A DNA stretch of 64,000 nucleotides from Chlorocebus sabaeus (taxonomy: Eukaryota; Chordata; Mammalia; Primates; Cercopithecidae): contig NC_132910.1 in NCBI RefSeq assembly GCF_047675955.1, positions 89,802,923 to 89,866,922 of the forward strand, written 5' to 3'. This document shows, in pieces, positions 24,405 to 36,329 of this stretch (the first letter of the stretch is position 1; each line of letters begins with the position of its first letter). Below the pieces are notes generated by a model. That model saw nothing but the letters and a program-made list of their open reading frames with translations. It was not told the origin of the DNA and did not search any database. A program made the position numbers and the translations under genes.

Positions 24405-24490
24405 TTTTTTGGCATATGAGTAAATATTTATTGAGCAAAGAGATTTAAGACATAAAGACTCCCTCCAGGGAATTTACAATCTGGTATCTT
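24405..24490 (-). mobile_element. L2-like 3' end fragment
   Basis: 'gagtaaatatttattgagc' followed by 'ctccctccagggaatttac' resembles the reverse complement of an L2 3' end with a deletion. Flanks 23851-24404 and 24491-25162 hold nothing I recognise. Confidence 0.45.
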
Positions 24491-25162
24491 CAATAACAAT
24501 CTTAGGAGGAAAAAAGGAATAATATGGAAATAAAGAGGAATCTGTGTTTCAAGAAAACTTTCCAGAAAGAAAGAGAAACTGGGTAAGAGGGGGAAACAAT
24601 ACAACATAATGAATTTAACACCTGAAAAGAACCTCAAATTCTAGGGAGGAAAATATGCTCAGAAAGGTAGTCCACCACCACTTTCAGTCATAAGTACAGT
24701 GTTATTCAATTTTACCAACAAGAAAATCCAAATATTGAAGGAAATGAAAGTAGATCTGAACTATAATATTAATAAAATATTTATTAGTCAAACATCCATA
24801 AAAAAAAGCTGGCTACTTTTCAAATATAACTCAACAGTGAACAAGATGGATTTTAGATCATGTATGTAAAGGAGGCTTGAAATAATCCTCTGAGTATCAA
24901 TGCTAGTTTTTGTAAACACAGACAATACACCCCTTCGCACATTGAGTTCCCTTCATCTTGAGAAATGTTCATTGCATTGGTTGCATATTCTTAAATTTTT
25001 TCCCCTTGTTTCCTTAGTGCTACTAAAAAGTAAGCTACCCAGAAAAAAATTACTACCCCTCTCCATGGCACCATGAAGGCAAATATATCAGGTGAATAGA
25101 TTGACTTGTGTAAGCTTGCTCCATGAGAGAAGAGAGAAGGACAGGGAAGGAATCTTTGGTAA

Positions 25163-25396
25163 GGGTCTTCTATGTGCCAGATGCTGTACTAAGGATATTG
25201 TGAATCCTTTTGGAATCCTCACAACAACTTTGGAAATTAGTATTAATATAAATATTATTTCTATTTTAGAGATAAAAAAATTGAGAATCAGAGAGATTTA
25301 CCAGTTTTCACAAAGCTAACAATTAGTGCAAGCAGGATCCGAACACAGGTCCATTAGGCTAAAAATTGCTAGCTCACGCCCCACTAGACCATGCAA
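25163..25396 (-). mobile_element. MIR SINE
   Basis: 'cttctatgtgccagatgctg', 'gaatcctcacaacaacttt', 'ttatttctattttagagata', 'gatttaccagttttcacaaa' and 'caggatccgaacacaggtc' follow the reverse MIR consensus to its end near 'ccactagaccatg'. Confidence 0.75.
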
Positions 25397-28300
25397 CATC
25401 CTTTACAAGAGAAAGTTTCAGTAAAACCAGCATGCACTCATTCTGGTCTACAAATATGCACTCAGTGTTAGATGACTTGTTATGCCTAACTGAATAAGTG
25501 CTGCCAGTGACAACAGCTTGGTTGCTTCTATAATCTGTACACTGGAAGTAATTCATACATCTGTGTCATGACCTTTGTGGGTACTTTCTAGGTATCTCTC
25601 TTGTAAAGCTAATATTGCCTGTTTTGTAGATTCTACATTTGTTGATTGGTCTGATGTTGACAATTATCTCTACCACCACCACCACCAACAACAGATTGTG
25701 TCTTGTTATTTTCTACAGCCACTAACACAGTGCCTTGCATAGAACTGGTGGTAAATGATTACTGAATCAAACTGAAATATATTGAACTGAATTGAATTGT
25801 CTTGAATTATGAGACCGGGTAGCATGTTCACATCATTTTTGGTTCAAATAACTATTGAGCACTGTGTGCCAGGTGACACTGTATTTCCTAGTATAATCCA
25901 GGCTATTTCATTTTCCTCCAACATATTTAAAATAGAAAACAAGAACCCATTGTTTGTTATTTTACCATGGACCCCTATAACATGAGATATAATGGTATTT
26001 AATATTTTTTAACTTTGCCATTTAGAGCCACAAGTCAGTATTGTAGACAAGCCTACCTTCTGTGTTACTTTTTCCCCCATTGGGAAAGTGGAAATATGAA
26101 CATTTTATCCTAGAATCTTTTCAATTATGAAAATTTAAGTCTTGAGTTATGTATGGCATTGCAGGTTTGGAAAAGAGTGGGAATCTGAAACAATATCAAG
26201 ATGCTCTGTGATTTACTCCCTAGCGTGATCAGACTTCCACTGCAACTTGGGTTAGAGTCCTGAGAACCACAGTTCCTGAGTGATTTAATCTGCTGGTGTC
26301 TGATTCTTCTAACTCCTTTTCCACGTGGCCACGACCAATGTGGTCATTCAATGTGGCCATTGTTAAGATATGTGAATTCTCAGGGATGTAATTAAGGAGG
26401 CACTGGGATGCTTTCATCAAAGGACAGTTTATCCGCTGCAGCACTACTGCTCTTGTGCAGGTTAACTACTTGGTAGTCCATTCATGTCCTGGAGTCAATC
26501 CGTGTTTAAAGGATGGAGGTGAGTGGGCAGGACAGGGCAGTTTATCTTTGCTGCCTTCTCATTTATTATCACGTTGCTTCCTCACATGGCACTACCTCAG
26601 CTGGTCAAAATCAGGGATCACATATCATGAGTTATTGGGATGAAAGGCAAAATACATTCTTTGTTCACTCTTTGTAAGAGTATTTAAAATAATCATGGCA
26701 ATAAATCAGATGGAAATACTCAAACATAGAAGAGGCTTATTCTGGAGCAGGAATTACTTTCTTCTTTTGCTAGCTTCCCATGACAGTTACAGACATCTTC
26801 CCAATGTATGAATATTCTCAATAATCAGATTGGCTTGTAAAATTGTGTCAGTCCACACACTCTGCCTGCAGCCAACAAATCTGCTCTTTATTTCAAACAG
26901 GGAATGGTCGGTTATCAGCAGGAGAAGTTCAGCTCTATTCCACTTCCTGACATAAGGCCATAACCCTTTGAAAGACTTCAGCATAAAGATGGTCTACTAA
27001 AATAGCATTGATTTAAATCATGCTTTCTCTCTGTGCCTCCTAAATGTCAACACAATCAAAATTTATTGGATGCCCATCATGCTCCAATAAGGTCAAAGTA
27101 AGAGGCCAGAAAATGTATGAAAGAGACAGAGACAAGTAAGAAGGGCAGATAGACTAGAGGAAATGCAACTCTGAAAAAAATCCTGAAGATTTTTGAAAAT
27201 ACCAGAAATCAAACCACAGAAATCAAACAGGTACAACAAAATGAAAGCAGAAATTTTTTCATCCATTGAGAAGACATGACAAGTCAATCAACATAAATGT
27301 GACAGACTAGGACCCTTAACACAGAAAACTTGAAACAAAAACCTGTGCCAGGAAGACAGATGGAATTCATCATTCCATTGCAGTATCCTGAAATATATAG
27401 GGCTTTGCAAACTATCCCTCTGAACTATGGGAGTAACATCATTTAACACAGTCATTAAATTCCAGAGCCGTAACACGTATAGCAACCATGTGAAGGTGAC
27501 AGTAGTCTGCTGAAAAATACTCAGGACATCTCAAACTTTGCCAGCAGACTCAACAAAGAAAACTGTACAAGGCTCCCACACATGGCTGAAAGCTGCCTTT
27601 CCATCTAAAGCTATTCAGAAGAGACTGTAAGCCCCAACTTAGCATCATTCAATAAGCACGTGATCAGGAATGATTCAGCGGAGAATGACAATCTATGTGC
27701 TAAGAGATTGAACATAGGCTCCACTAAATAGTAGAGGCAGTGGGGTACAGAAGGCATTGGGAGAGGTTTACATGGCTAGTCTGTTTTGAGAACAAGATAT
27801 GGCTTTCTTAGGAGCCTCCAGCACAGAGTATTTTTGCTGCAATGAAATGTTGTCTTGGAACAAGCCATTCCAGCACACAACAGCATGAACTAACAAAGCC
27901 TGGAGTCCAGTGGAGGCCACCTCCTCACCCTGTTATATTATCTGCTGCTAGTGTTGCTATGACAACTTTTCAAAGTAGCCTTACTGGGGACTAGAGTAAA
28001 AAAACCCTACAGGCACAGATTATGTCTACAAGACATGAAAGAGATGGTCAATGCAGTGGAGGGTAAATGGTCAAGATAGCTCTTAAACATTATTTAGAAA
28101 CCCTCCACCTCCAATTTTTAAAATTGTCTGAAATCTTCACTTATATTGTCATGAAAGTATATAAAAGTTTCTTTATAAACCTTAATATGATAATTACATA
28201 GGACCCCGAAAGGTTGCCCTTTCTGATTCCTATGATCAAAATGTAATTTTTCTTTCTCCCAGTACAAGTGTCCCACACTGCAAGAGACTTTTATAACCCA

Positions 28301-29519
28301 CTTGATATTCAAGCCCCATGAGAGAGGATGTTTGATACAGAGAACCAAGTGGAAAAATGAGATCACTAAGTTTACATGCCACAGTGGCATGTGACACATA
28401 TCCCATGGTCAAGGACAAGAAATTCAAATAATAAGATGGATGATAAAGAACTCTTCCTCGTTTCCCAATTTTATCAAGAAAAAAATTACTTCCCTTAGTA
28501 ATTATTTATTTTCCAGTTTCCACACGTGGTTCTCATGATAATTGCTGACTTTGTGAAATGTGTAACACTGACACTTATGTAAAGCAAAGTGGCTTTTGAC
28601 ATTTATGAAGTGCTGATTCTCTATAAATATAGAAAAGGGGTAATCATCACAAGAACTACTCAGTGGAATAGATCAATAGTGAAGACAAATACTCTTCTTT
28701 CATTGAAATTCAGAAGGCAAAAAACATCCATTTTTTATCTCTTTGATAAACTAGCACATTCTGTGACTTGCCAAATAAGATTTAAGATCACAGCTATGAC
28801 ACAGACACAGGGAAATTTTAGGAAGAAAGGAATCATAGGTCAACGTGGTCTATTTCCTCTCCTTCTATAGATCTATATATAGATATATCTGTGCGATCAC
28901 CTTTGGAGACAGATAGTGGTAGGTATACTGTCATTCACCTTATGATCTCTTGTAAAAAAAAAAAAAAGTCATCAGTTGTGGGTAGCTCATAACACAACAT
29001 AAGCAATGATATCTATCACAAAATTGCTGGAAAAGCAGATAAGCTTCCAAGAGTGATTTGGGGAATATTAAGTATAAATTGTGCTTCCATTTTCAGTGAC
29101 ATTCTTTTCCTCACAACCAGACACCAGTGCTGGAGAAGGCACAGTGGCAGTCAGTTCCGCTGTGGAGACCACAAGCAGCCCAGGCCAGAAGCTTCTCCAA
29201 GAGCTCAAGTTTTGCATTTATGCATATTTGCCAATTCACCCCTTGTTAGGCTTCCCTGTGATATGCGTGGAGGCCAAGTAGCCATAGGCCAGAAAGCAGT
29301 TGCCAAACGAGCATAGGCTGTGCCCATCTCAGGAACTCAGCTTGAATGTTGGGTTAATTTTAGCCTTACACAGCATCAGCATGGCTCTTCAACCCTTCTT
29401 CCTCACCACTTTCATCATATTTTAATATCTTAAAGGGTCAGGGATCTGATTGCTATCAAGGAGGTTCTAATTCCCACATGGGTGATATAGGCCTCTGGAA
29501 ACATGTCTGGTGGCATGCT
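25397..29519. other. Long unique interval with weak L2 traces
   Basis: About 4.1 kb is mostly unrecognised. Weak L2-like ends occur at about 25700-25790 (forward, 'acacagtgccttgcatag') and near 25850 and 27055 (reverse). An (ACC)n run is at 25673-25687, an A-run at 28957-28970, and an AT palindrome-rich patch at about 28865-28890. Slightly GC-richer DNA at 29100-29330 has overlapping 87- and 66-codon frames with no domain. I see no exon I would defend. Confidence 0.45.
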
Positions 29520-29562
29520 TCATTTATTGAACAAGTATTTATGGAGCACCTACTCTGCATAT
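29520..29562 (-). mobile_element. L2-like 3' end fragment
   Basis: 'cttcatttattgaacaagta' with 'atggagcacctactctgc' is the reverse complement of the L2 3' end. Confidence 0.55.
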
Positions 29563-29574
29563 GTATGTGAGAGT

Positions 29575-29805
29575 GTGTGGTTCAGTGGCCAAAAGTGTGG
29601 GCCCTGGAATCAGGCTGCCTGATTCTGCCATTTGCCAGCTGGATTAGCCTTGGATAAATGGGTAATTAAAAATCCTGTGCCTCAATCTCCTCACCGAAAA
29701 AACTGAGATAACAGTAGCATCCACTTCTTACAAATCCTGTGAGGATTAAGGAGTTAACACACGAGATGCACCTCAACAGTGCCTGGTGTCCACTGGCCTT
29801 GATAA
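29575..29805 (+). mobile_element. MIR SINE
   Basis: A well-preserved MIR: 'gtggttcagtggccaaaagt', 'ggccctggaatcaggctgcc', 'ctgccatttgccagctgg', 'gtgcctcaatctcctcacc' and 'cctgtgaggattaaggagtt', ending with 'cagtgcctggtgtcc'. Confidence 0.85.
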
Positions 29806-30154
29806 GCATCAGCTCTCTGTCTTCCCTGGCACAAGCTGGTGCCCACTAATAAACAGAGTGAATTAGCAGCTTCCCATTTCATATCCCTCATCCAGTCTGT
29901 TCTACTTGACCCACATCTCATCCTCAAAGAAATAAATGAAATAGAGCCTTCTTCTATTTATTATTTTTCCATTTAGCCTAAGGTATACAACCAAGTACAT
30001 AATAAACTCTTCATTGTGTCTCAGTCTTTCCAAGCTATTTACCATAATTAACTTCAGGATCTAATAGGACAAATGATTTTTTAAAATAGTTTGTTCCACC
30101 TTCAAAATGAAAATTCTAACCTTCCAATGTGCAATCCTGTTATTCATAATAAAG

Positions 30155-30320
30155 ATACCTAACCTTTATTGACTATTTACTATATGCTAGGCATTATGTT
30201 AAGCACTTATAAACTTTCTCTCTTAATCCTTAGAAAAATCCCATGAAGTGGGTGTTAGTTGCCCCAGTTTATAGATGAGGAAAGTGAAGCTGATAAGGAC
30301 TACTATCTTGACTAATCTCA
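30155..30320 (-). mobile_element. MIR SINE
   Basis: The reverse MIR order is present: 'ttactatatgctaggcatta', 'ctcttaatccttagaaaaat', 'gccccagtttatagatgagg', 'aaagtgaagctgataagg'. The 5' end of the element is lost. The flank 29806-30154 is unique. Confidence 0.75.
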
Positions 30321-30334
30321 TACATGTAATAGAG

Positions 30335-30712
30335 TAACACCAGCTGCTATAACAACAAACCCCAAATCTCAGTGACTCGTCAAAGTAAAACTTTCTTGCT
30401 CCTGTCTCAGCCTGATGCAGGACAGTAGGGGTTGGAGGGTGAGTGAACTGTGCTACCTGAAGTCATTCAAGGACCCAGTCTCCTTCTATCTTCTGGGTTC
30501 TTTTCCAAGTTCACTTCAGTCTTCTCCATTCAGCCGACTGAGTGAGGATCACACATGCAAAGGTATTTTTCTGGCCCAGGCCTGATGATGGCATACACTG
30601 CTCCTGTGCTCATTTTAGCAGCCAGAATGTAGTCACATGACCACACCCAAACTGCAAGGAAGATGTGGAATCGTGTCATCCTAGGTGTTCATATTTGCAG
30701 TCTTCAAGCTGC
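30335..30712 (-). mobile_element. Ancient interspersed repeat, unassigned family, copy A
   Basis: 'agctgctataacaacaaacc' and 'ccaaatctcagtgactc' open the segment. 'ctggcccaggcctgatgatg', 'gtagtcacatgaccacaccc' and 'aactgcaaggaagatgtgg' close it. The same ordered blocks recur in this window at 36545-36900, so it is a dispersed family. The style suits an old LTR, but I cannot name it. Strand is given by analogy with reverse-oriented MLT1 LTRs and is uncertain. Confidence 0.5.
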
Positions 30713-31619
30713 ACTGCTAGGAAATAGCAGAGCCAGTACCTGAACAAGATCCACCAGGCTCCAAAGCCCTTCCTAGTACCCGCCACACTATTCATATCTG
30801 CATTAGCCTTTCAGATTTCCCTGAATCACTCTGCCATCTGACTTCTCAACAGATTGTAAGGCTAACTCACTCTATCTAAAGTTGTACTTGTGAAATTTAA
30901 AAAACAAGTTTTATATGTACCTTGTTGTATATAACTATTTTCTTGACATGGTTTATTTTATCTCATCTAGAAAATAGTTAAGAACCTGTAGAACTTGTAT
31001 TGACCTACCTCCATCTCTCACCAGCCTTTGACTTCACACACAGGGACCATCTCTGACTGAAACAGTACAACCTCCAAAGGGATTCCAAAGTATTACTGTC
31101 TCTTCAAAGCTCATATCAAAATATTACTACTATACTAAATGTAAATTTGTGACACATGACAATCAAATTATTTGTATGATTTCTTTTCAGTCATCTTCAT
31201 GCACATATTAATTGGATTTTTTCCTTGAACTAAGAAAATAAAGACATTGATGACCCATCTTATCAATAAGTGATAAACATTATGAGAATCCTTTAAGAAC
31301 AGTGTTCACAGTCTAATGTGTTGATGCTACACTGAAAAAAAAATCTGATGACAGATGTAGCAAAGATTATTCTAATCAATGCAGGTTTACAAAATGATTA
31401 AACATTAGGAAAGGCTTGGGCCACTACACACTAGCACCTCAATGTCTGGCAAACATCCGAAATATAATGGAAGAATCTAACTGAATGATTAATTCTGCTA
31501 CTTGAGCAACACACTATTGGAGACCAAGTTGGAAAACCCATCAATCCCTAATAATAAAAGCCTTTATGCTTAGCAATTGAAAAATTTTTATTTATGTCAA
31601 TTTATTTCCATTTACCAAA
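30713..31619. other. Unique sequence
   Basis: No repeat or gene recognised in about 900 bases. Confidence 0.45.
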
Positions 31620-31817
31620 TACTTTCCACTGTCTACCTTCTTAGCACAGGGCAGTTTATTCCTCCCATCTCTTTGAAGTTTGTCATAGCCATGTGACTTG
31701 CTCTGGTTTATAAAGTGTGAGTGGAAATGACAATTGTCATGTCCAGGCAAAATCTCTAAGAGAAAGTACATGATTTGCCACAAGCCCATTTTCCTGCTCT
31801 GGTGGATTAAAAATGGC
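31620..31817 (+). mobile_element. Outer MLT1-like LTR, first segment
   Basis: 'agccatgtgacttgctctgg', 'gtgtgagtggaaatgacaat' and 'tccaggcaaaatctctaaga' follow the first half of an old MaLR LTR. The sequence breaks where an inner LTR begins at 31818. It resumes at about 32270 with 'gagtgaggatgacgtagacc' and again after the Alu at 32691. Confidence 0.7.
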
Positions 31818-32269
31818 TGTAAATTCTCTATCGCTTCAGAGTCAAGAAGTGGACTCTGTTTCCCCTCCTTTTGCCTCTGAGTTGGCGCTCTGACTTGCTT
31901 TTTCCTCAAGAAGCCTTGAAACTTCACCTCTTACTCTTTCTTGGAACTACACTACTATGTACACAAGTCTAGGCCAGTATCCTTGAAGATGATAGACCAG
32001 ATGGTTTGAGAGATCCATCCACCCCAGCTGTCCCAGCAATCTCAATTGCTGGGACAATTGGCCAGTCCCCAGCAATCTCAATTGCTGGGACAATTGGCCA
32101 GTCCCCAGCCAATGCGCCAACTGACTGTAGCTGCCTGAGCGGCTCCAGGCAAGAATGGCAGAACTGCCCTGCAAAGACCAACCCAAGTTGCAAAATAGTA
32201 CGCAAATAAATCGTTTTTGTAAGCCACTAAATTTGAGAGTCATTTGTTACATAATAACAATAGGTAACT
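31818..32269 (+). mobile_element. Inner MLT1-like LTR carrying a tandem hairpin
   Basis: It starts 'tgtaaattctctatcgcttc', has 'tgagttggcgctctgactt', and ends 'gtaagccactaaatttgag' and 'ataacaataggtaactgag', a standard MLT1-like 3' end. A polyadenylation-type 'aaataaat' precedes the end. Its middle contains the 36-bp tandem duplication listed separately. It sits inside another old LTR. Frames on both strands at 31947-32243 come from this repeat. Confidence 0.72.
32031..32105. repeat. Perfect 36-bp tandem duplication with hairpins
   Basis: Unit 1 is 32034-32069 and unit 2 is 32070-32105, identical by eye. Each contains the inverted repeat cccagcaat-ctca-attgctggg, with 9-bp arms (10 bp in unit 1: 32031-32040 with 32045-32054) and a 4-base loop. 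Identity between units implies a recent duplication compared with the decayed LTR around it. Confidence 0.95.
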
Positions 32270-32410
32270 GAGATACCAGCCCAGGGAACTGTAGAAGCAT
32301 CTGTGGAGCTTCAGCAGCCTAGATTTCTGAGTGAGGATGACGTAGACCAGAGTCCTTCAGTCCATAATGAATGTGTAATGTGTAGTAAGAGTCAGAAATA
32401 ACCCTGTGTC
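32270..32410 (+). mobile_element. Outer MLT1-like LTR, second segment
   Basis: 'gagtgaggatgacgtagacc' and 'cagtccataatgaatgtgta' continue the LTR begun at 31620. The segment ends where the Alu inserts. Confidence 0.65.
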
Positions 32411-32701
32411 AGCCAGGCACAGTGGCTCACGCCTGTAATCCCAGCACTTTGAGAGGCCAAGGTGGGGAGATCATGAAACCCATATCTACTAAAAATACAA
32501 AATAATTAGCCGGGTGTGGTGGTAGGTGCCTGTAATCCCAGCTACTCGGGAGGCTGAGGCAGGAGAATTGATTGAATCCAGGAGGCAGAGGTTGCAGTGA
32601 GCTGAGATCACGCCACTGCACTCCAGCCTGGGCAAGAGAGCATCGGAGCAAGACTCCGTCTCAAAAAAAAAAAAAAAAAAAAGGGAAGAACCCTGGGTCA
32701 T
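32400..32701 (+). mobile_element. Alu with internal deletion and target-site duplication
   Basis: It begins at 32411 with 'agccaggcacagtggctc'. About 40 bases are missing in the left arm: 'ggggagatcatgaaaccc' jumps over the usual 'gaccagcctgg' region. The poly-A is at 32663-32682. The flanks 'aaccctgtgtc' (32400-32410) and 'aaccctgggtc' (32689-32699) are the duplication with one mismatch. The minus frames at 32427-32701 are Alu-derived. Confidence 0.93.
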
Positions 32702-32775
32702 TTAAGCCACTGAGATTTTGAACTCGTTTTCTTCTGTGGTTTAACCTAGCCATTCCTTACTGATTCAGAAATTGG
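32702..32775 (+). mobile_element. Outer MLT1-like LTR, 3' end
   Basis: 'taagccactgagattttgaa' and 'taacctagccattccttact', ending 'gattcag', is the characteristic end of this LTR type. It closes the element opened at 31620. Confidence 0.72.
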
Positions 32776-33115
32776 TACCAACAAGTGTTGAATTCTGCTC
32801 TACCAGAAGAAAACTAAAATGTGAGGTCAGGCAGTGGACAGAAAGGAAACCACTATCAGAAGCTACAAGGATGACAATACCTATTACACAGTGATACAAT
32901 ATGTGCTAAAATGTTCACCTGCGAAAACTCAGAAGGCAGAAAATGTGCCTAATGGATATGTAGCACTAAGGAAGAGTAAAGTGCGTGTGAAACAAAGTCC
33001 CATAGGCACCTAATGACAGGACACAGTATGAGTGAGAAATAAACCCCCTAATTTTAAGACACTGAAATGTTTGCAGTCGAACATTATCAAAGCATGTCCT
33101 GATAATGCAGTCCAT
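32776..33115 (+). mobile_element. Possible MaLR internal stub and second LTR end
   Basis: Right after the LTR comes 'aaattggtaccaacaagtg', the kind of sequence that follows MaLR LTRs at the start of the internal region. Further on, 'gagtgagaaataaacccc' and 'attttaagacactgaaatg' (about 33030-33080) resemble another LTR 3' end. This could be a very deleted provirus. The assignment is tentative. Confidence 0.45.
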
Positions 33116-35443
33116 GAGCCATGATTAACAAAGGGGAAGAGATACCAAGTCGCTGCTTTACTGTGGCCTAGGGAACAAGGTGAACCAACAAGGTGAACGT
33201 AAGAAATATTGAACTGGACACAAAGTTTTTGGTTCTAGGATGCTGGGAAATGAAAACAGCAGCCAAACCTTCGAGCCTCCTGATTTTCTTGAGCAAAAGC
33301 ACCAGGTAGCCTGTGGAACACAAGGCAGCAAATAGAGAAAAGCCCAGTGAAAGAGCGGGAAAGAGTTTGTTTGGGATTTTCTCCCTTTTTAATATTCCTG
33401 AGCCCTGTACATTGGGAGCTTTTGTTATAAATGACAATACTGGAGAAAACATAACTCGGAAAAAAAAAAAAACTATTCTGTAATTCTTTTTATCAGTGGG
33501 TAAGACTGGTACAATCAAACACATAGACATTATGTAGAATGTGACTCAGAATAAAAGAAATAGTTTTATTTTTTATTTGTATTTAGAGCTAGTTTTGAGA
33601 AATGTGATTTTTGTAAGACAGCAGGACAGAGAGGAAGCTGGTAAAAATTTACAGTGATTCTTAGACCTTCCCAAGCTTTCCCCTGATATTTTTATAGACC
33701 TGACCTCCACTCAACCTTTCTTCCTTCTGGAACTGCAACCACCATACTTGAAGTGTGCAAAAGAGGACTTAGATATCAGCAGGAACTCCAGGTGGGGGAG
33801 TGAGATTTAAGTGCAATTGATATCAGGCATCAGATAAATCTCAACCAAGGGAATGAGTCTGTCCCTTCTCAAGCAGCAGGCTTAAACATGCCCAGATCTA
33901 GGATTGATAGATGTATGCTGCTATTTCATATACACCAAGGTGACCCCATTCACTCAGGCTGCCATAGCTGTGATTATTGAATAAATGTCCCCAACCGAGA
34001 AAGAAGTGCAAAAAGTGATTCTAACAAGCTAGACTCATCATCAGAATCAACATCCCTGAGCTCCAGTGACTGAACCAAGCCAGGCTGGCCCTGTGGGGCC
34101 CAGGACTTCATCAGTTCCACTCTGTGCAGCAACAAATGGAAGTTTCCGTCCCAAAGCCCTGCTGATTCTTATGAAAATAGGCACTCCAGTATTAATACTG
34201 GCTGGGCAGCTAATAAAGTAACTATCAGTTATCCAAGAATGCCATTATTCTTGGCTGCTAGTAGGAAAAAGGGCCAAGAACAAAGCAAAGGAATCCAGGG
34301 AAAGACAAATGTAACACTTAAGAAGAAATGTGAGCAGAGAGGGTAATGTTAAACCATTTGATCATTTAACTAGGAAAGCATTGAATGCAAGATTCATAAA
34401 ATTTGAAAAGTGGTACACGTATGATTCAAAAAGTTCATTTTTTTTTTTTCAACAAAATGGGCACCAGCACAGAATTCTAACCTTTCTGGTTAAATACAAC
34501 TTACAGAATACCAAAAAAAGAAAACGAAAACCACTGTGTTAGCTTCAGGTTGAATTACTGTCCTCTCTTTAATAATGCACGTAATTGTCAGATGTGGGGC
34601 TTTTTGATGCAATATAGTTACCAACCTGTGAAATATCTGATTCTGTAAACTTTAAGAACATAGCAATAGCAAATCAACCAAAGTTGGAGGCTCAGTGAAA
34701 AAAGAATATCCCCATCATTGTTCGTAGGGAAGAACTGCGCTTTTTGTCAAAAGGCCCCTGAGGCCCCTTGAAAAAGGGATAAGATGCCTTGAAATAGATT
34801 TTGATTACACTTGTCCCACTTAAAAAAAAAACTCAGCAAAAAATCAGAGGAAACAATTTTTAATACCAAACCAAATAATGTGATGGCTTTTTAATTAGTA
34901 TTGGTATTATCTAGGCACAGACTGGGTGGATGGTACAATGTCAAAGGAATTTTTTTCTTTCCCAAAACTATGGCTCTGTGCTCTTTGCTCCTTGGTTGAT
35001 ACCAATTTCAACAGACAAATTCTCAACCCATGGTCCACATTTTTTCACTGGTTAAAGAATAAATCCTATTATCTGAACTAATCTCTGCAGCCTCATGTCC
35101 CACATACACCCTTACAAATCCCTCCTCAGTCACCTGTGACATGGCCTTACTAGACCACTTGATGTTTCCCAAACATGCCAGGCTCTCACCTATCCCTGTA
35201 TACTGTTCTCTACAGCCAAAGCATCCCCTTCCCACTCCATAATGTAGTAAAACCCTGATCAGACGCAGTACCAGTTATTCAATATGATTTCCTTGAACAA
35301 CACCTAGCAGAATGAACAGCACGCTCCCATCACTAAAGACTTCGTTCATATAGCTACTTTATCAATCACCACAAAACCATGTGCTCCTTAAAACAGCAAT
35401 CACTCTTTAGCCATCATTCTACTCTGATTATTTAAATGAGCAC
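33116..35443. other. Unique interval, no supported gene
   Basis: No family is recognised over 2.3 kb. A reverse frame at 33530-33168 (120 codons) has a hydrophobic stretch and a lysine-rich segment but no known domain, and an A-run encodes its FFFF tract. A perfect 16-bp palindrome is at 34186-34201. An 8-bp inverted repeat with 6-base loop is at 34233-34254. A T-run is at 34438-34450. Confidence 0.5.
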
Positions 35444-36006
35444 TGTATTAGTTATCTATTGCTACAAAGCAAATTACCCCAAAACTTAGTGGCTTAAAGA
35501 TTCATTTATTATTTCACAGTTTCTGTGAGTCAGGAATATAGGCATGGTTTAACCAGGTCTAGGTCTTACAGCTCTGGATCTCTCAAGGGTGTAACCAAGG
35601 TGTTGGCAGAGGCTATATTCTCATCTGAAGGCTCAGCTGGGAGTGGACCTGCTTCCAAGCTTCCTCTCACAGTTGTCAACCAGATCCAGCTCCACATAAA
35701 CTATTATCTCCTTCAGTTCCTTCCCACCTAAGCCTCTCCATAGGGCAGCTCACAACAGGGTAACTATTTTCATCAGAGCAAGCAAGTGAGAAAGAAATGA
35801 AATGATAGCAAGAGAAAGAGTGTCAGCTGAAGTTGCAGTCTTTTGTCCTGGTAGTGACACCCCAACACTTTTGGCATATTCTATTTGTTAGAAGTGAGTC
35901 ACCAGGTCAAGCCTGCACTAAAGGGGAGGCTATTATTACACAAGGGCATGAATACCAGGAGTCAGATCACTGAGTGCTGATGTCAGAAGCTTTCTCTCAC
36001 AAACAC
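35439..36006 (-). mobile_element. MLT1-type MaLR LTR, near full length, with target-site duplication
   Basis: The reverse complement of the LTR runs from 'tgtattagttatctattgc' (35444) through 'ccccaaaacttagtggctta', 'aggctcagctgggagtgg', 'ctaagcctctccatagggca' and 'acaagggcatgaataccagg' to 'ctttctctcaca' (36001). The flanks 'agcac' (35439-35443) and 'aacac' (36002-36006) are a 5-bp duplication with one mismatch. The frame at 35525-35731 is LTR sequence. Confidence 0.88.
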
Positions 36007-36329
36007 CTTACATAGTATGCATTCAGTAAGGGCTTATTTATAAAAGTAAAAAAGAAATGTGACATTTTCTTCAAATATCTTTAGTTATATGCTCAGTTCT
36101 GTAAACTTTAAGGATATGTAATAACGGAAATTATACAAAGCCTATGTTCAGAAACACATTTTCAAAATAAGCATCAGAGTTTAAAAAACCGATTTGAGAG
36201 GGAAAAAAGGTCTTGCCATTCTCCCAAAATCATCTCAACCATAAAATCTGGATCAAAACTTTAAGGCTGTCAATGTCCATGACTTATTATCCCAATGTTC
36301 AGGAGAAAAAAAATGGATAGGAAAATAAG

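Noticed and set aside
29053..29316. 87-codon frame in slightly GC-richer unique DNA
   Set aside because: No domain, no splice signals that stand out, and overlapping frames of similar length; most likely chance.
32031..32105. Two hairpin repeats as a possible CRISPR-like array
   Set aside because: Only two directly adjacent units with no spacers, inside a mammalian LTR.
31592..32243. Overlapping 98- and 111-codon minus frames with an internal amino-acid repeat
   Set aside because: The repeat is the translated 36-bp tandem duplication in an LTR, not a protein repeat.
33168..33530. 120-codon minus-strand frame with hydrophobic segments
   Set aside because: No domain recognised. The FFFF tract comes from an A-run, and nothing supports splicing or a promoter.
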